DNA of 64,000 nt. It comes from Euryarchaeota archaeon UBA23 (GTDB taxonomy: Archaea; Thermoplasmatota; Poseidoniia; Poseidoniales; Thalassarchaeaceae). Below the pieces are notes generated by a model. It was not told the origin of the DNA. It saw only the letters and a program-made list of their open reading frames with translations, and ran no database searches. The DNA lies in the NCBI GenBank assembly GCA_002498725.1, contig DAIJ01000016.1:1-64000 (forward strand), given 5' to 3'. A program made the position numbers and the translations under genes. Below, in pieces: positions 26,001-33,931 of the stretch. Numbering within the stretch: the first letter of the stretch is position 1; each line of letters begins with the position of its first letter.

Positions 26001-28726
26001 TCATCTCCAAGATTAGCACCACTAGGCACTCCAAGTCTAGCAGTTATAATTTTAGATTCTCCTGCTTCTAATGTTAGTGCAGGAATTTGATTATTATTTT
26101 CATCGTATAGAGTTAGTTCATTATTTTGATTATTCTCATCCCAATCTGTAGTTTCCCATCCCATTACAATAGAATTCTCATCAGCGTTCCCAAGATTTTC
26201 AACAATTAGCCAAGCTTTTGCCGTATCTCCTATAAGTCCATAACCAGTACTTTCAGCAATTCCCGAAGGCCCTCTAATTGATAGGCCACGAGTACGATTT
26301 GCTTCTATTGGTAGAGTTGCTGAGACAGTAATGTTGCTATCACTATCTAGAGTAAGAATTAGCAGTAAGGATCCAGTATCTGACCCCGGCGCATCGGCTG
26401 GAGAATTAATTCTTAATTCTGGAATCCAGGTCTCTCCTACTCCAATTTCAATACCATTTATACCTCCTGCTGTTTGGTCTGTCCATGACCATCCATCTGG
26501 TAATTGAGTCGAATCGATTGTTAAACTCCAAGTTCCTGCTAGTCTACCAGTTGATCTAACAGTGGGGTATGCTATTGAATAAGACCCAGGATCAACCCGT
26601 GTTGGTTCCGTAGGGATCTCAAATGTTGCATTGTATGGTTGTACTACGGAAAGAATAGCCTCTACGCCATCGTTATCGTATCTTGATTGAGTGACATTCT
26701 GATAAGGATCAACGATCAACTCGAATTCATGATCTCCAAGACTGCCGCTCCATTCTACAGAAAACGAATCAAATGCTCCAGACCCAGTAGGTCCTGTCGG
26801 TTGCAGTGTATCTGCTCTATATCTCGCTATTTCTTCACCATTTGCATACAAAACTGCGTCGACAGGCCTATCTACTTGACTTGTGCCAGCATTTTCAAAG
26901 AAAGCCGTAACTGTTACCTCTTCTCCAGGATCAGGTGCGCTTGGATTGAATTCAATTGCACGACCATCAAGTAGAGGTCTGATATCTGCGATGGCCGTTG
27001 AAATTATGGTATCGGCAAGAACGATGTCTAAGGTTGCATCTCCGTCAACATCGGCTAAAGCTGGAGACGACCAAGTGCGGTGATCAACTTCTACCTCATT
27101 ATTCCAATTATCATTTATTGCAACTTGTGTTCCTGTATCTCCATCCCAAGCCCAAAGTGTTCTTCCATATGCTACCAAAACTTCAGGCATTCCACTACCA
27201 TCGATATCCATCCAAATCGGTTGCGCTACAGCAATCTCATCATTTGGAGAGCCACTGGATTGTTCCAAGTCATGGTACCAATCCAGTTGTGGATTGTTTC
27301 CTGAAATATCATGACAACCAGCATGTCCGTGTCTTGCTGTAGTCTCTTGATACCAAGATACCCAGCAGACCCTATCGATGACTCCGTCATCATCTGTGTC
27401 TATAGCGAGAGGGGGGGCATCTGTGAATCCATTCACTGCTTCAAATGACCAAATTTGACTCCCATCGTCGATTTCTAGTCCTCTGAATTCCGCCCCATCT
27501 ATAGATGTCGATCCATCTGCATCTGTTGGAATTGTAACAATCATTTCGGGAGTGGAATCAGTATCTAGATTTGTTATTACTGGGCCGGGTAAACGAATAT
27601 GTGGAGCATTTGTTTCACCATCTAAATTTGATAAACTAAGTGACCATGTTTGATCGCCAGAGCTCGAATCCAATTTCCAAACCCACATTGCCCCACTATT
27701 TTCATTTATTGTTGTTAATAGAATGTAGGCCGTTTGATCATCAACTTGGGCGAAGGAGGGGTCGGAAGGATATGTTCCATCTCCCAAGGTTGATTGCCAA
27801 ATAGGAGTAGGGACACCATTTGCTTCAAGAGGTAAAGCAACAACAACTGGATTTTCATTATTATCTACTGCTGCCAATACCAATTCTGCATCTCCGTCTA
27901 GATCTAAGTCAGCAAGCAATGGTTGAGTAGTTGGTCGATGTCCTCCTAGACTTGTAGTCCAATCGGTCGCATCATTACTAATTCTAAGATTTTCATCATT
28001 CCATGACCATAGTAATTCTCCACTTTTCTCTCCTCCCGGTGCCCAACCAGTTACAGAACAATAGAGACGAGGCGAATAAGCATCGACATACATTTCACCT
28101 CCAGCGTCATAGACAAGAATCAACTCTTGCATACCATCCTCATCAACATCCACAATTACAGGAGATGCCTTGATGAGGTCTGTAAGTCCCAAATCAACCT
28201 CCCATGCGAGGTCAGCATCTTCTCCTTCAATGATTTTGACTATACTGTGATCGTTTCCTCCCACATCAGTTTGAACAATTACTGTGAATAACGAATCTCC
28301 TCCACATCTCTCAATAGCAGACTCATCAGTTACTATTTGGTTACTGAAATCTCCTATTGGTGTTCCAAGCGCATCCGTGCCTTCAGCATAATTTCCGTAT
28401 ACCCAATTTACAACAGGGTCGACTACGGATGCTAGTTCACTAGCATTGTCTGGTATATCTGTTCCAGCACCTCCATTTGGTCCATGTGCCGGCCCTTCTG
28501 AAGTCCTTTCACCAACTCTGCCTGATTGTGGCCAAGGTTGACCTCCATCTATCCACGGCTCAACTGTTCCAGTATTGTAGACGGCCTTCTGATCAACTAA
28601 ATCTGTATCTATCACCATCTCATTTGTAATTGCTATTGGCGAGATACTCACCATGATCATGATCGCCACACCAAGAAGCGCATTCCGCTTGTAAGAGGTC
28701 GGGTAGGACGTACTCGCCATGCTCAT
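23054..28726 (-). CDS. Giant secreted surface protein with FG-GAP-like propeller and beta-sandwich repeats (1890 aa)
   Basis: A signal peptide (hydrophobic core about residues 16-33) leads to an N-terminal propeller-like region to about residue 600. That region has repeated calcium-type DVDEDGMQELILVYD, DLDLDGDAELVLAAV and DVDGDATLDIVLAD blocks (FG-GAP/VCBS style). The rest is a chain of CARDB/NPCBM-like modules, such as VDPGSYSIAYP and LEAGESKIITARLGVPSG. A membrane helix at about 1786-1808 is followed by RERRR and a charged 79-residue cytoplasmic tail. The two adjacent ATGs at 28726 and 28720 are equivalent start choices. No catalytic motif was found. A role in adhesion or surface binding is an inference. 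Confidence 0.85.
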   Translation of the reverse strand: MSMASTSYPTSYKRNALLGVAIMIMVSISPIAITNEMVIDTDLVDQKAVYNTGTVEPWIDGGQPWPQSGRVGERTSEGPAHGPNGGAGTDIPDNASELASVVDPVVNWVYGNYAEGTDALGTPIGDFSNQIVTDESAIERCGGDSLFTVIVQTDVGGNDHSIVKIIEGEDADLAWEVDLGLTDLIKASPVIVDVDEDGMQELILVYDAGGEMYVDAYSPRLYCSVTGWAPGGEKSGELLWSWNDENLRISNDATDWTTSLGGHRPTTQPLLADLDLDGDAELVLAAVDNNENPVVVALPLEANGVPTPIWQSTLGDGTYPSDPSFAQVDDQTAYILLTTINENSGAMWVWKLDSSSGDQTWSLSLSNLDGETNAPHIRLPGPVITNLDTDSTPEMIVTIPTDADGSTSIDGAEFRGLEIDDGSQIWSFEAVNGFTDAPPLAIDTDDDGVIDRVCWVSWYQETTARHGHAGCHDISGNNPQLDWYHDLEQSSGSPNDEIAVAQPIWMDIDGSGMPEVLVAYGRTLWAWDGDTGTQVAINDNWNNEVEVDHRTWSSPALADVDGDATLDIVLADTIISTAIADIRPLLDGRAIEFNPSAPDPGEEVTVTAFFENAGTSQVDRPVDAVLYANGEEIARYRADTLQPTGPTGSGAFDSFSVEWSGSLGDHEFELIVDPYQNVTQSRYDNDGVEAILSVVQPYNATFEIPTEPTRVDPGSYSIAYPTVRSTGRLAGTWSLTIDSTQLPDGWSWTDQTAGGINGIEIGVGETWIPELRINSPADAPGSDTGSLLLILTLDSDSNITVSATLPIEANRTRGLSIRGPSGIAESTGYGLIGDTAKAWLIVENLGNADENSIVMGWETTDWDENNQNNELTLYDENNNQIPALTLEAGESKIITARLGVPSGANLGDEVTTPLSMCVGFGEDETCQNVQLNFVASGVVTESDHQRSMPENTLTWNVKADMPNDSATLEWSLSEAGMDIEDWAWTSSGALSLNSDTLIMTGAPGSRLTGTLTLVLPVDAPPAYHSFIDQSNVGIEHTIRLSVEVLQIYRATLVLISPNEDTNLADVETAIPATVRLYNPGNGDDSYSMSYEVILDSNLSEDPGVEVTFSSEIIQLGAGSLRTLPLQVILPESTPARTPVNISITMNSQGDANVFSTIYLILEARQDHRWEIDTNRNDVLVNEGDTFSVLPGNTFAVEVSAKNVGNLVDDLSINGTGTVFETQGDTSDGWRIIGSSTNNVAVNDTGILTLTIEVPSNSWNGTRFSIYMIGISFDEEVYSLSFTLEVAHVTGWNAIAVDTNLEIDPAGSTVSLSVIQLGNSPSEPFVSVYVTGENGWEITAPESMPTLDPGESAPLELDITPPFTARHGKTVELHVRLREGDGSTDSTITLPLRVAVIHDFTLSSNGAWIVSENGGFPLAELQNNGNAPTTISLEVLSLPIGWNISGITEVVLGVNEIRGVPIDLIPSSDWDGSVKTIRILAQDPEGNQREIAIDTQKEDHSWATSPVIIAMEGDSAMIQLYGTSPSSNVLDDSQGLLEWDIEGAWAWNAIENQVGSQLTVDSLSVLPYSANINQPSSRSAYCSLSGIFGDVNAECSIGNGTETFHYTIMLIDDQGRMIDSKEGIVGINQSLTSVNLSAELWNPDPGLRKLSLRMIDVRGVLMTNNEKSFEIRNSEWNVGLVGIEFEGQGDDQKLKILTKRQNEHLLDYADCNIAIAANPYNSIHSIDMTVVYSPTLKIDRPDNIEDGTELVAEISCEFPWDLDSDPSDDEVRIILSGGSVDNADGFEWITTILSSLMVISLAFVVRWIINNQRERRRLIEMTDSVIKERISKQKKEKIKEIVEHSVINTENTIENNDNSAEEEIDEKLEEEYIEDSKSDDFESRLKRLTGE

Positions 28727-28980
28727 CAGACTTACTCTTGCGCTTCGCAGCCCACTTGAACGTTCGGGCTATACTCTCATTCAGACCTACGGTCTGAGCA
28801 TTATTCTCTATTCGCCAACTCAAAAGTACAGTTCTAACGCATCCGTTGCTCTTATACGAGAGACTTTGGTCGGCGAGTCGCACGGACCTCTCCTCTGGAG
28901 GCGAAGCCGATGAGGGACGGGAGGCTAACCACCCTTCCTCTGACTCACCTCGGAGTGGTCCGGTAAATGGAGGAAAAGAA
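28727..28980. other. Divergent spacer between the 1890-aa gene and rpo7
   Basis: This 254-nt spacer separates two divergently transcribed genes. It contains a perfect hairpin, TCAGACC-TAC-GGTCTGA (28781-28797, 7-bp stem and 3-nt loop), about 55 nt upstream of the minus-strand giant gene. A GGAGGAAA ribosome-binding site lies 5 nt before the rpo7 ATG. The rpo7 frame stays open back to 28846, but the RNAP family homology begins at 28981. No other gene is supported here. Confidence 0.6.
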
Positions 28981-29529
28981 ATGTATAGCCTTGTTACAAT
29001 GGAGGATACAATACGTATCCCTGCTGAGTATATTCGTAAGGATCGAAAGTTGGAAGAACATATTGATGAATTAGCACATGCTGCATTTGAAGGACGTTTT
29101 GACGAAGATGAAAACTATACTCTACTGACCTTCAATCATGAAACAGTTGGTCGTGGAAAAATTATTCATGGCGATGGAGCTATTTATCAAAGAGTTAGGT
29201 TCAAGGCATTGCATTTCACAATGGAGGCAAACGAAGTAGTCGATGGTGCAGTTTCTGAAGTGTCCGAGTATGGAGCGTTCGTACGAATCGGTCCAATAGA
29301 AGCTCTTCTTCACAAATCACAGATTCTTGACGAACCTATTCAAGTGAATATGGGTATTCGAAGAATTGAAGGATCAAAGACTGGAAAAAATATCGAAGAG
29401 GGTTCATTTGTTAGATCAAGAATTGTATCAAAGGCAATCAACCAGAATGATCCACGGTCAAGCAAAATCGGTTTGAATTGTAAGATGCCAGGATTAGGTG
29501 CTCATGATTGGTTAACTCAGGGTGATTGA
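28981..29529 (+). CDS. rpo7: DNA-directed RNA polymerase subunit Rpo7 (E')
   Basis: This is the archaeal Rpb7 homologue, which forms the RNA polymerase stalk with Rpo4. The 182-aa protein has the N-terminal tip domain (MYSLVTMEDTIRIPAEYI) and a C-terminal S1/OB domain (VVDGAVSEVSEYGAFVRIGPIEALLHKSQI). The ATG at 28981 matches the family start and has GGAGGAAA just upstream, although the frame is open further 5'. It is the first gene of an operon with spt4 (1-nt gap), rps24e and rps27ae, the classic archaeal arrangement. Confidence 0.97.
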   Translation: MYSLVTMEDTIRIPAEYIRKDRKLEEHIDELAHAAFEGRFDEDENYTLLTFNHETVGRGKIIHGDGAIYQRVRFKALHFTMEANEVVDGAVSEVSEYGAFVRIGPIEALLHKSQILDEPIQVNMGIRRIEGSKTGKNIEEGSFVRSRIVSKAINQNDPRSSKIGLNCKMPGLGAHDWLTQGD

Positions 29530-29530
29530 A

Positions 29531-29749
29531 ATGGCAAAAAAATCATTCGCTTGTGGAGAATGTAACCGTATTGTCCCTGATCCACCAACCAAAAAAGACC
29601 CCCCACAATGTCATCATTGCCCATCTGCGCCAGTCACAACTGACTGGTCAGGATATGTAGTTATTTTACATCCGAATCGTTCTGAAGTGGCTCAGAGACT
29701 AAATATCAATAGCCCGGGATCTTATGCATTAAAGGTTAATATCCGTTAA
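29531..29749 (+). CDS. spt4: Transcription elongation factor Spt4 (RpoE'')
   Basis: This 72-aa zinc protein is the partner of Spt5 on elongating RNA polymerase. Zinc ligands are C8, C11, C27 and C30 (ACGECNRI and PQCHHCP), followed by the SGYVVILHPNRSEVA core and the ALKVNIR end typical of Spt4. The ATG at 29531 is preferred over an upstream in-frame codon because it starts one base after the rpo7 stop and matches the family length. Confidence 0.95.
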   Translation: MAKKSFACGECNRIVPDPPTKKDPPQCHHCPSAPVTTDWSGYVVILHPNRSEVAQRLNINSPGSYALKVNIR

Positions 29750-29762
29750 GGAGGAATTAAAC

Positions 29763-30107
29763 ATGGAAATCATTGAAAGAAAAGAGAATCCATTATTGAA
29801 GAGAGTTGAACTAAGGTTCCGTTGGAACCATGATAAGACATCAACTCCAACTTTGGCCGATATGGTTAATGCTGCAGCTAAAGCAGAACCAGGGTCAAAG
29901 AAAGAATTGACCTTTGTTAAGAATGTCAATACACGTTTTGGCCAGCCTCTGACGACAGGTCTTGCTGTAATTTATCAGGATGAAAATGCTGCTACCGTGG
30001 AACCCGAATATGTCCATACTCGACATCAAAAGTTACAATCACCCGCTAAAGAAAATCCTCCTGCAGAGGAAGTTTCAGAGGAAGTTAATGAGGAAGGTGA
30101 GGCATAA
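29763..30107 (+). CDS. rps24e: 30S ribosomal protein S24e
   Basis: This is a 114-aa small-subunit ribosomal protein. It has the S24e features MEIIERKENPLLKRVELRF near the start and TFVKNVNTRFGQPLTTGLAVIYQDENAA in the core, then a Glu-rich C-terminal extension (EEVSEEVNEEGEA). An AAGGAGG ribosome-binding site lies just upstream. The stop codon overlaps the ATG of the next ribosomal gene by one base. Confidence 0.96.
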   Translation: MEIIERKENPLLKRVELRFRWNHDKTSTPTLADMVNAAAKAEPGSKKELTFVKNVNTRFGQPLTTGLAVIYQDENAATVEPEYVHTRHQKLQSPAKENPPAEEVSEEVNEEGEA

Positions 30108-30280
30108 TGGGTGGTTCTGGAGAAAAATGGAAGAAATCCAAACCATCAAAATACGATTCTTCCGGTGACACTTTAGTTCGTGGAGAACATTGTCCTAATT
30201 GTGGCCCAGGTGTATTTTTAGGAGTACATTCAGATCGCAAAAATTGCGGCAAATGCGGATATACTAAGCCAATTGAATGA
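30107..30280 (+). CDS. rps27ae: 30S ribosomal protein S27ae (57 aa)
   Basis: This short zinc-ribbon ribosomal protein begins MGGSGEKWKKSKPSKYD and ends GKCGYTKPIE. Zinc ligands C29, C32, C47 and C50 are visible as CPNC and CGKC. Its start overlaps the stop of rps24e (TAATG), which is the usual translational coupling of this archaeal operon. Confidence 0.95.
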   Translation: MGGSGEKWKKSKPSKYDSSGDTLVRGEHCPNCGPGVFLGVHSDRKNCGKCGYTKPIE

Positions 30281-30294
30281 TCAAACTATTTTCT

Positions 30295-31290
30295 TTAACT
30301 AATTTGATATTTTGATATTTGACCATCGTTACTGAGGACTCTATCGCCAATGAATGCAACTCCTATATCTGTTCTATTTGCACATTTAACAATATTATTT
30401 GCCAATTTCCCATCATGTCTCCATCCCGTCCAGATCCAAGACTTATCGTCTCTTTTTGCAGCTAATACTGGTCCGGGAGTGGAGTAATGTTGTGGTTCTG
30501 AATAAATATTTTCTAGGATTGCAATATTTCCAGTTTTTAGAGAAATAAAATACTCATTATTTCCTTCAAATACTGCTTGAATTTTTTCAGATAAATTTAG
30601 TTTTAAACTTCTAATTAATGACCCATCTTCTGCTTTAACAACTGCAATCCAATTATTCTCAAAGAAAATATGTATTTCATTATTATTTTCAAAAATTGAG
30701 ATTATTTTTTCAGGGCCCTTTGTAGAATTGTAACCAGGCTTATTAGGTATTGGAATCCTCCAGATTTCCTCTGATTCTGAATTCATCTTGTAAATCCCAC
30801 GTCCTAAAATTCCAAACAAAAAATCATTTTCCGAACGAGATAAAGCCATTGGTTCTGAATTAAGTGTTTGAGACCATTTACAATTGGTCGGTTCTACAGA
30901 ATTGGAATATTGGGACTCCTTTCTTAGAATTGAGCGTTTAGGTCCATCATTCCATTCATCTGTCAAACAAAGAGATGCCATCTTAGCGATTTGTAATTCA
31001 TGATCTACCCACGTAGCAATCCAATGACCATTAATTATTACTCCAGATGTTATCGAAGTCGGAAATGGCCTTACAATTGGGTAATGTATTTCTCCATCAA
31101 TTACCCGTAAGACTTCCCCTAAGGTTCCAACTATTACGTTGATAGAATCCTCCGAATAAACTCGAATTGGAGTGAAGGGTAGTGGTTCATTCACATCATT
31201 CGCTATATTACACGGTGTTTGAACCTGTGGTAGGATGACTTCAAGCGTATGTGTGACGTCGAAGTACTGTGGTTGTACTAATACTTGCAT
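30295..31290 (-). CDS. Hypothetical propeller-like protein (up to 331 aa)
   Basis: There is no recognisable family, but recurring blocks of about 40-45 residues with aromatic and Gly turns (VIVGTLGEVLRVIDGEI, FLFGILGRGIYKM, YFISLKTGNIAILENI, GVAFIGDRVLSNDGQISKY) suggest a beta-propeller. There is no signal peptide, so it is likely cytoplasmic. The first ATG (31290) lies inside the divergent dtdA gene, which starts at 31269, giving a 22-nt head-to-head overlap; a later non-ATG start is possible. It is convergent with the rps27ae operon, ending 14 nt from it. Confidence 0.7.
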   Translation of the reverse strand: MQVLVQPQYFDVTHTLEVILPQVQTPCNIANDVNEPLPFTPIRVYSEDSINVIVGTLGEVLRVIDGEIHYPIVRPFPTSITSGVIINGHWIATWVDHELQIAKMASLCLTDEWNDGPKRSILRKESQYSNSVEPTNCKWSQTLNSEPMALSRSENDFLFGILGRGIYKMNSESEEIWRIPIPNKPGYNSTKGPEKIISIFENNNEIHIFFENNWIAVVKAEDGSLIRSLKLNLSEKIQAVFEGNNEYFISLKTGNIAILENIYSEPQHYSTPGPVLAAKRDDKSWIWTGWRHDGKLANNIVKCANRTDIGVAFIGDRVLSNDGQISKYQIS

Positions 31291-32204
31291 CTAAAGCCGA
31301 TTCTGCATCTATGAATTTACATAATGCTGTGCTTGGATTAGGAAATTGGAATGATTCTTCTTCGTTCAATCATGGCGAGGTTTGGATACATCAAGAAAGA
31401 CCTATTCATATGTTACTGATTGATATTATGCACATATATGCTGACAAAATAGACACTACTCATGAGAAACAATTGAATGTAGAAGTAGATGAAGTACTAG
31501 TTCTTTCAAGACATTTCTCCAAGAGTGGACTTCCTTCATTGACTCTTCATCCGATCGGCTGTCCCGGTGAGTCTCCAGTAGGTGAACCCGGTTTTGCCGG
31601 CGGGGAAAAGGGACTGACGGTTCCTCCTTCTCCACGTTTCGCATCACTTTTCTCCTCATTGTTAGAGTCGGCAAAATCATCAAATTTAGATGAAGAATTC
31701 GATATAACTGTTGAAACAACCCATCATGGTCCTATACTTTCTAGACCAACTCTTTATTTGGAAATAGGCTCAACTGAAAATGAATGGATACGTGAAGATG
31801 CCTCACATCTTTGGGCTGAAGTTATTTCTAATTCACTTGGCATGTCTGGTTCCAAATCTTATGTTGATTGGCCTGGTTATGGAGATGTTATGATAGGCAT
31901 TGGAGGCGGACATTATGCTCCTAGACACACATCTGTGATGAAGGATGCAGATTTTTGGGTAGGGCATTTAATTGCAAATTATGCACTTGAATTTGAATTA
32001 CAAGAAGAAAATGATTTCCCTTCAGGTCAATGGCGGCACTCTATCCAAGAAGCAATAAGGACAACACGTATAGCATTCCCGGGGGGCTCAATTTTTTGTC
32101 ATTTAGATCGTAAATCATTCAAGGGTTGGCAACGTAATGCAATAATTGATTTTCTTTCTACATTAGATGTTGAAGTCAGACGCGGAAAGGACATGTTTAG
32201 TTGA
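31269..32204 (+). CDS. dtdA: D-aminoacyl-tRNA deacylase (archaeal/plant GEK1 type)
   Basis: It removes D-amino acids wrongly attached to tRNA. Family motifs seen are LSRHFSKSGLPSLTLHPIG near residue 77, ETTHHGPILSRPTLYLEIGSTENEW, and GIGGGHYAPRHT. The 311-aa length is normal. The GTG at 31269 is chosen because the first beta strand MVVLILASKADSA aligns with the family start, even though this places the start inside the opposite gene. Confidence 0.93.
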   Translation: MVVLILASKADSASMNLHNAVLGLGNWNDSSSFNHGEVWIHQERPIHMLLIDIMHIYADKIDTTHEKQLNVEVDEVLVLSRHFSKSGLPSLTLHPIGCPGESPVGEPGFAGGEKGLTVPPSPRFASLFSSLLESAKSSNLDEEFDITVETTHHGPILSRPTLYLEIGSTENEWIREDASHLWAEVISNSLGMSGSKSYVDWPGYGDVMIGIGGGHYAPRHTSVMKDADFWVGHLIANYALEFELQEENDFPSGQWRHSIQEAIRTTRIAFPGGSIFCHLDRKSFKGWQRNAIIDFLSTLDVEVRRGKDMFS

Positions 32205-32241
32205 GAAATTCTGAAAGCATGTCGCCTCCACCATAGCCAGT

Positions 32242-33225
32242 ATGGGGTTCGTTGGCAGGCTAATCATGTACCTAATGCCAATTATTCCTAAGTTCATCAT
32301 AAGATGGGTTGCAAAACGCTATGTTGCAGGCCATGATATAGCCGATGCGATCAAAGTTATGAAGCGATTAAGCTCTGAAAATGCGTGTTTTACAGTAGAC
32401 GTTCTTGGAGAAGAAATAAGTTCAATTGAGGAGGTTTCATTTTTTGAAGAAGAATACTCTAATTTGATAGATCAAATAATAAATCACAATTTAGATGCTA
32501 ATATTTCCCTTAAACCCACTGCTTTTGGGTTACTAATTGATGAATCCGAAGCATTAAAAAAAATTGAGAAGATAGCACGTAAGGCCGCAAAACATGGAAT
32601 GTTCGTTAGACTAGATATGGAGGATCATCGTGTCACTCAACAAACTATTGATTTGGTATTTTCATTACATCAAAGTGGACTTTATAATGTTGGTACTGTT
32701 TTACAAGCTAGGTTATTTAGAACAGAGAAAGATATTGTTAAGATACAAGAGAAATTAGCAGGTAAATCAGACATAAGAATTTGTAAAGGAATTTACTTAG
32801 AATCTAGTGACATAGCACATACTAGTTATCAAGATATAGTGGATGCAACCAATTCATCGATTGATTTACTATTGGACTGTAGAGCTTATACTGCGATTGC
32901 TAGTCATGACATTCCAGTCATTGAACATTCATTGAAAGCCCTAAGTTCGCGAGGATTTATTAAAGAAAATTTAGAATTAGATGAAGTAGAACTGGATTCA
33001 ATTAATTGGGGCAAGGGCAAAGGCCCAGGATATGAATTCCAGATGTTATTAGGTGTAAGAGGAGATATTCGAAGGAAACTTTCTTCTCAAGGACATAGAA
33101 CTAGAATCTATCTTCCTTATGGAAAACATTGGTATGAGTACAGTATGAGAAGATTGCGTGAGAACCCTGATGTGGCTTGGCATGTTGCTAAGAGTATAGT
33201 GATGCCTTGGACTAATCGTCGTTGA
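32242..33225 (+). CDS. Proline dehydrogenase (PRODH)
   Basis: This FAD enzyme oxidises proline to pyrroline-5-carboxylate, the first step of proline catabolism. The 327-aa TIM-barrel protein shows LDANISLKPTAFGL, FVRLDMEDHRVTQQTIDLV, GTVLQARLFRTEKDI, IRICKGIYLE and the substrate-binding helix YEYSMRRLRENP at the end. It is monofunctional with no P5C dehydrogenase domain, and no separate P5C dehydrogenase gene lies in the window. A hydrophobic N-terminus (GRLIMYLMPIIPKFIIRW) may help membrane association. Confidence 0.93.
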   Translation: MGFVGRLIMYLMPIIPKFIIRWVAKRYVAGHDIADAIKVMKRLSSENACFTVDVLGEEISSIEEVSFFEEEYSNLIDQIINHNLDANISLKPTAFGLLIDESEALKKIEKIARKAAKHGMFVRLDMEDHRVTQQTIDLVFSLHQSGLYNVGTVLQARLFRTEKDIVKIQEKLAGKSDIRICKGIYLESSDIAHTSYQDIVDATNSSIDLLLDCRAYTAIASHDIPVIEHSLKALSSRGFIKENLELDEVELDSINWGKGKGPGYEFQMLLGVRGDIRRKLSSQGHRTRIYLPYGKHWYEYSMRRLRENPDVAWHVAKSIVMPWTNRR

Positions 33226-33237
33226 TTACTGATTGAC

Positions 33238-33852
33238 TTAATTTCTGTAGTCTCTAAAATTAGGTGGATGCAAATATATTCTTCTTATTTCAAAAGCAGA
33301 TCTTTTTCCACGTAGAGTTCTTCCTTTACCAGTATGTAACGCTCTAATTCTCCATTTTACTCCATCTATTTCCATAATTGAGCCACAAGAAAATATTTCA
33401 TTCTGATCGCATTCAATATTTTTAGAAGTGCTATTTTCTCCATCGGTCATAGTAATACGTACAACTACTTTATCACATCTTACTGCCCATAGAGTTCCTA
33501 TTTTTCCAGCATTGGAGCGTTTCATAGGTCTTCCTTCGTTATCATCAATTCTAGTAATTCTGTAAACCTTATCTTGATATTCAAAAACATCATTTACATA
33601 AATTTCTTCATCCTCATCAGAATCTATCTTGGCTGATTCGCTAGTTGCCCCATCTGATAAATTAGCATCAATTATTACTGGTTTTCCTGGCCTAAGATGA
33701 ATTGTCTGTACGCTATTGCATATGATACATTTTACGAGTAAGTCCTCTCCCTCTCCTTTTTGTGTCCTACGTAGAATCTGCTGTTCTGTAATTTCCTCGC
33801 ACTTAGGGCAATCTGTGACATCGATTACCTGCTCCTGCTCTTCTTCCGTCAC
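33238..33852 (-). CDS. Archaeal zinc-finger protein (HVO_0476/COG1326-like)
   Basis: This protein has an N-terminal zinc ribbon (CPKCEE ... CIICN), an acidic linker, and a C-terminal beta-rich domain with VNDVFEYQDKVYRITRID, KIGTLWAVRCDKVVVRI and GVKWRIRALHTGKGRTLRGKR. This layout matches the uncharacterised archaeal family containing HVO_0476. The frame is open back to an ATG at 33933, but the GTG at 33852 has GGAGGT upstream, places the zinc ribbon close to the N-terminus, and avoids overlap with the divergent gene at 33932. The function of the family is unknown. Confidence 0.82.
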   Translation of the reverse strand: MTEEEQEQVIDVTDCPKCEEITEQQILRRTQKGEGEDLLVKCIICNSVQTIHLRPGKPVIIDANLSDGATSESAKIDSDEDEEIYVNDVFEYQDKVYRITRIDDNEGRPMKRSNAGKIGTLWAVRCDKVVVRITMTDGENSTSKNIECDQNEIFSCGSIMEIDGVKWRIRALHTGKGRTLRGKRSAFEIRRIYLHPPNFRDYRN

Positions 33853-33931
33853 GTGTCGGCGTTCGACCTCCCTTTTTTGAAGCCATCCGTACGAGGTATG
33901 TTTCAATAGAGTCCTCATTGTAGGACATATC

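Noticed and set aside
28620..28883. Minus-strand frame of 87 codons over the start of the 1890-aa gene
   Set aside because: It overlaps the signal peptide region of the real gene in another frame and shows no motif.
28846..28980. In-frame extension of rpo7 upstream to 28846
   Set aside because: The family homology and the GGAGGAAA ribosome-binding site both place the start at 28981; the extension is simply an open frame.
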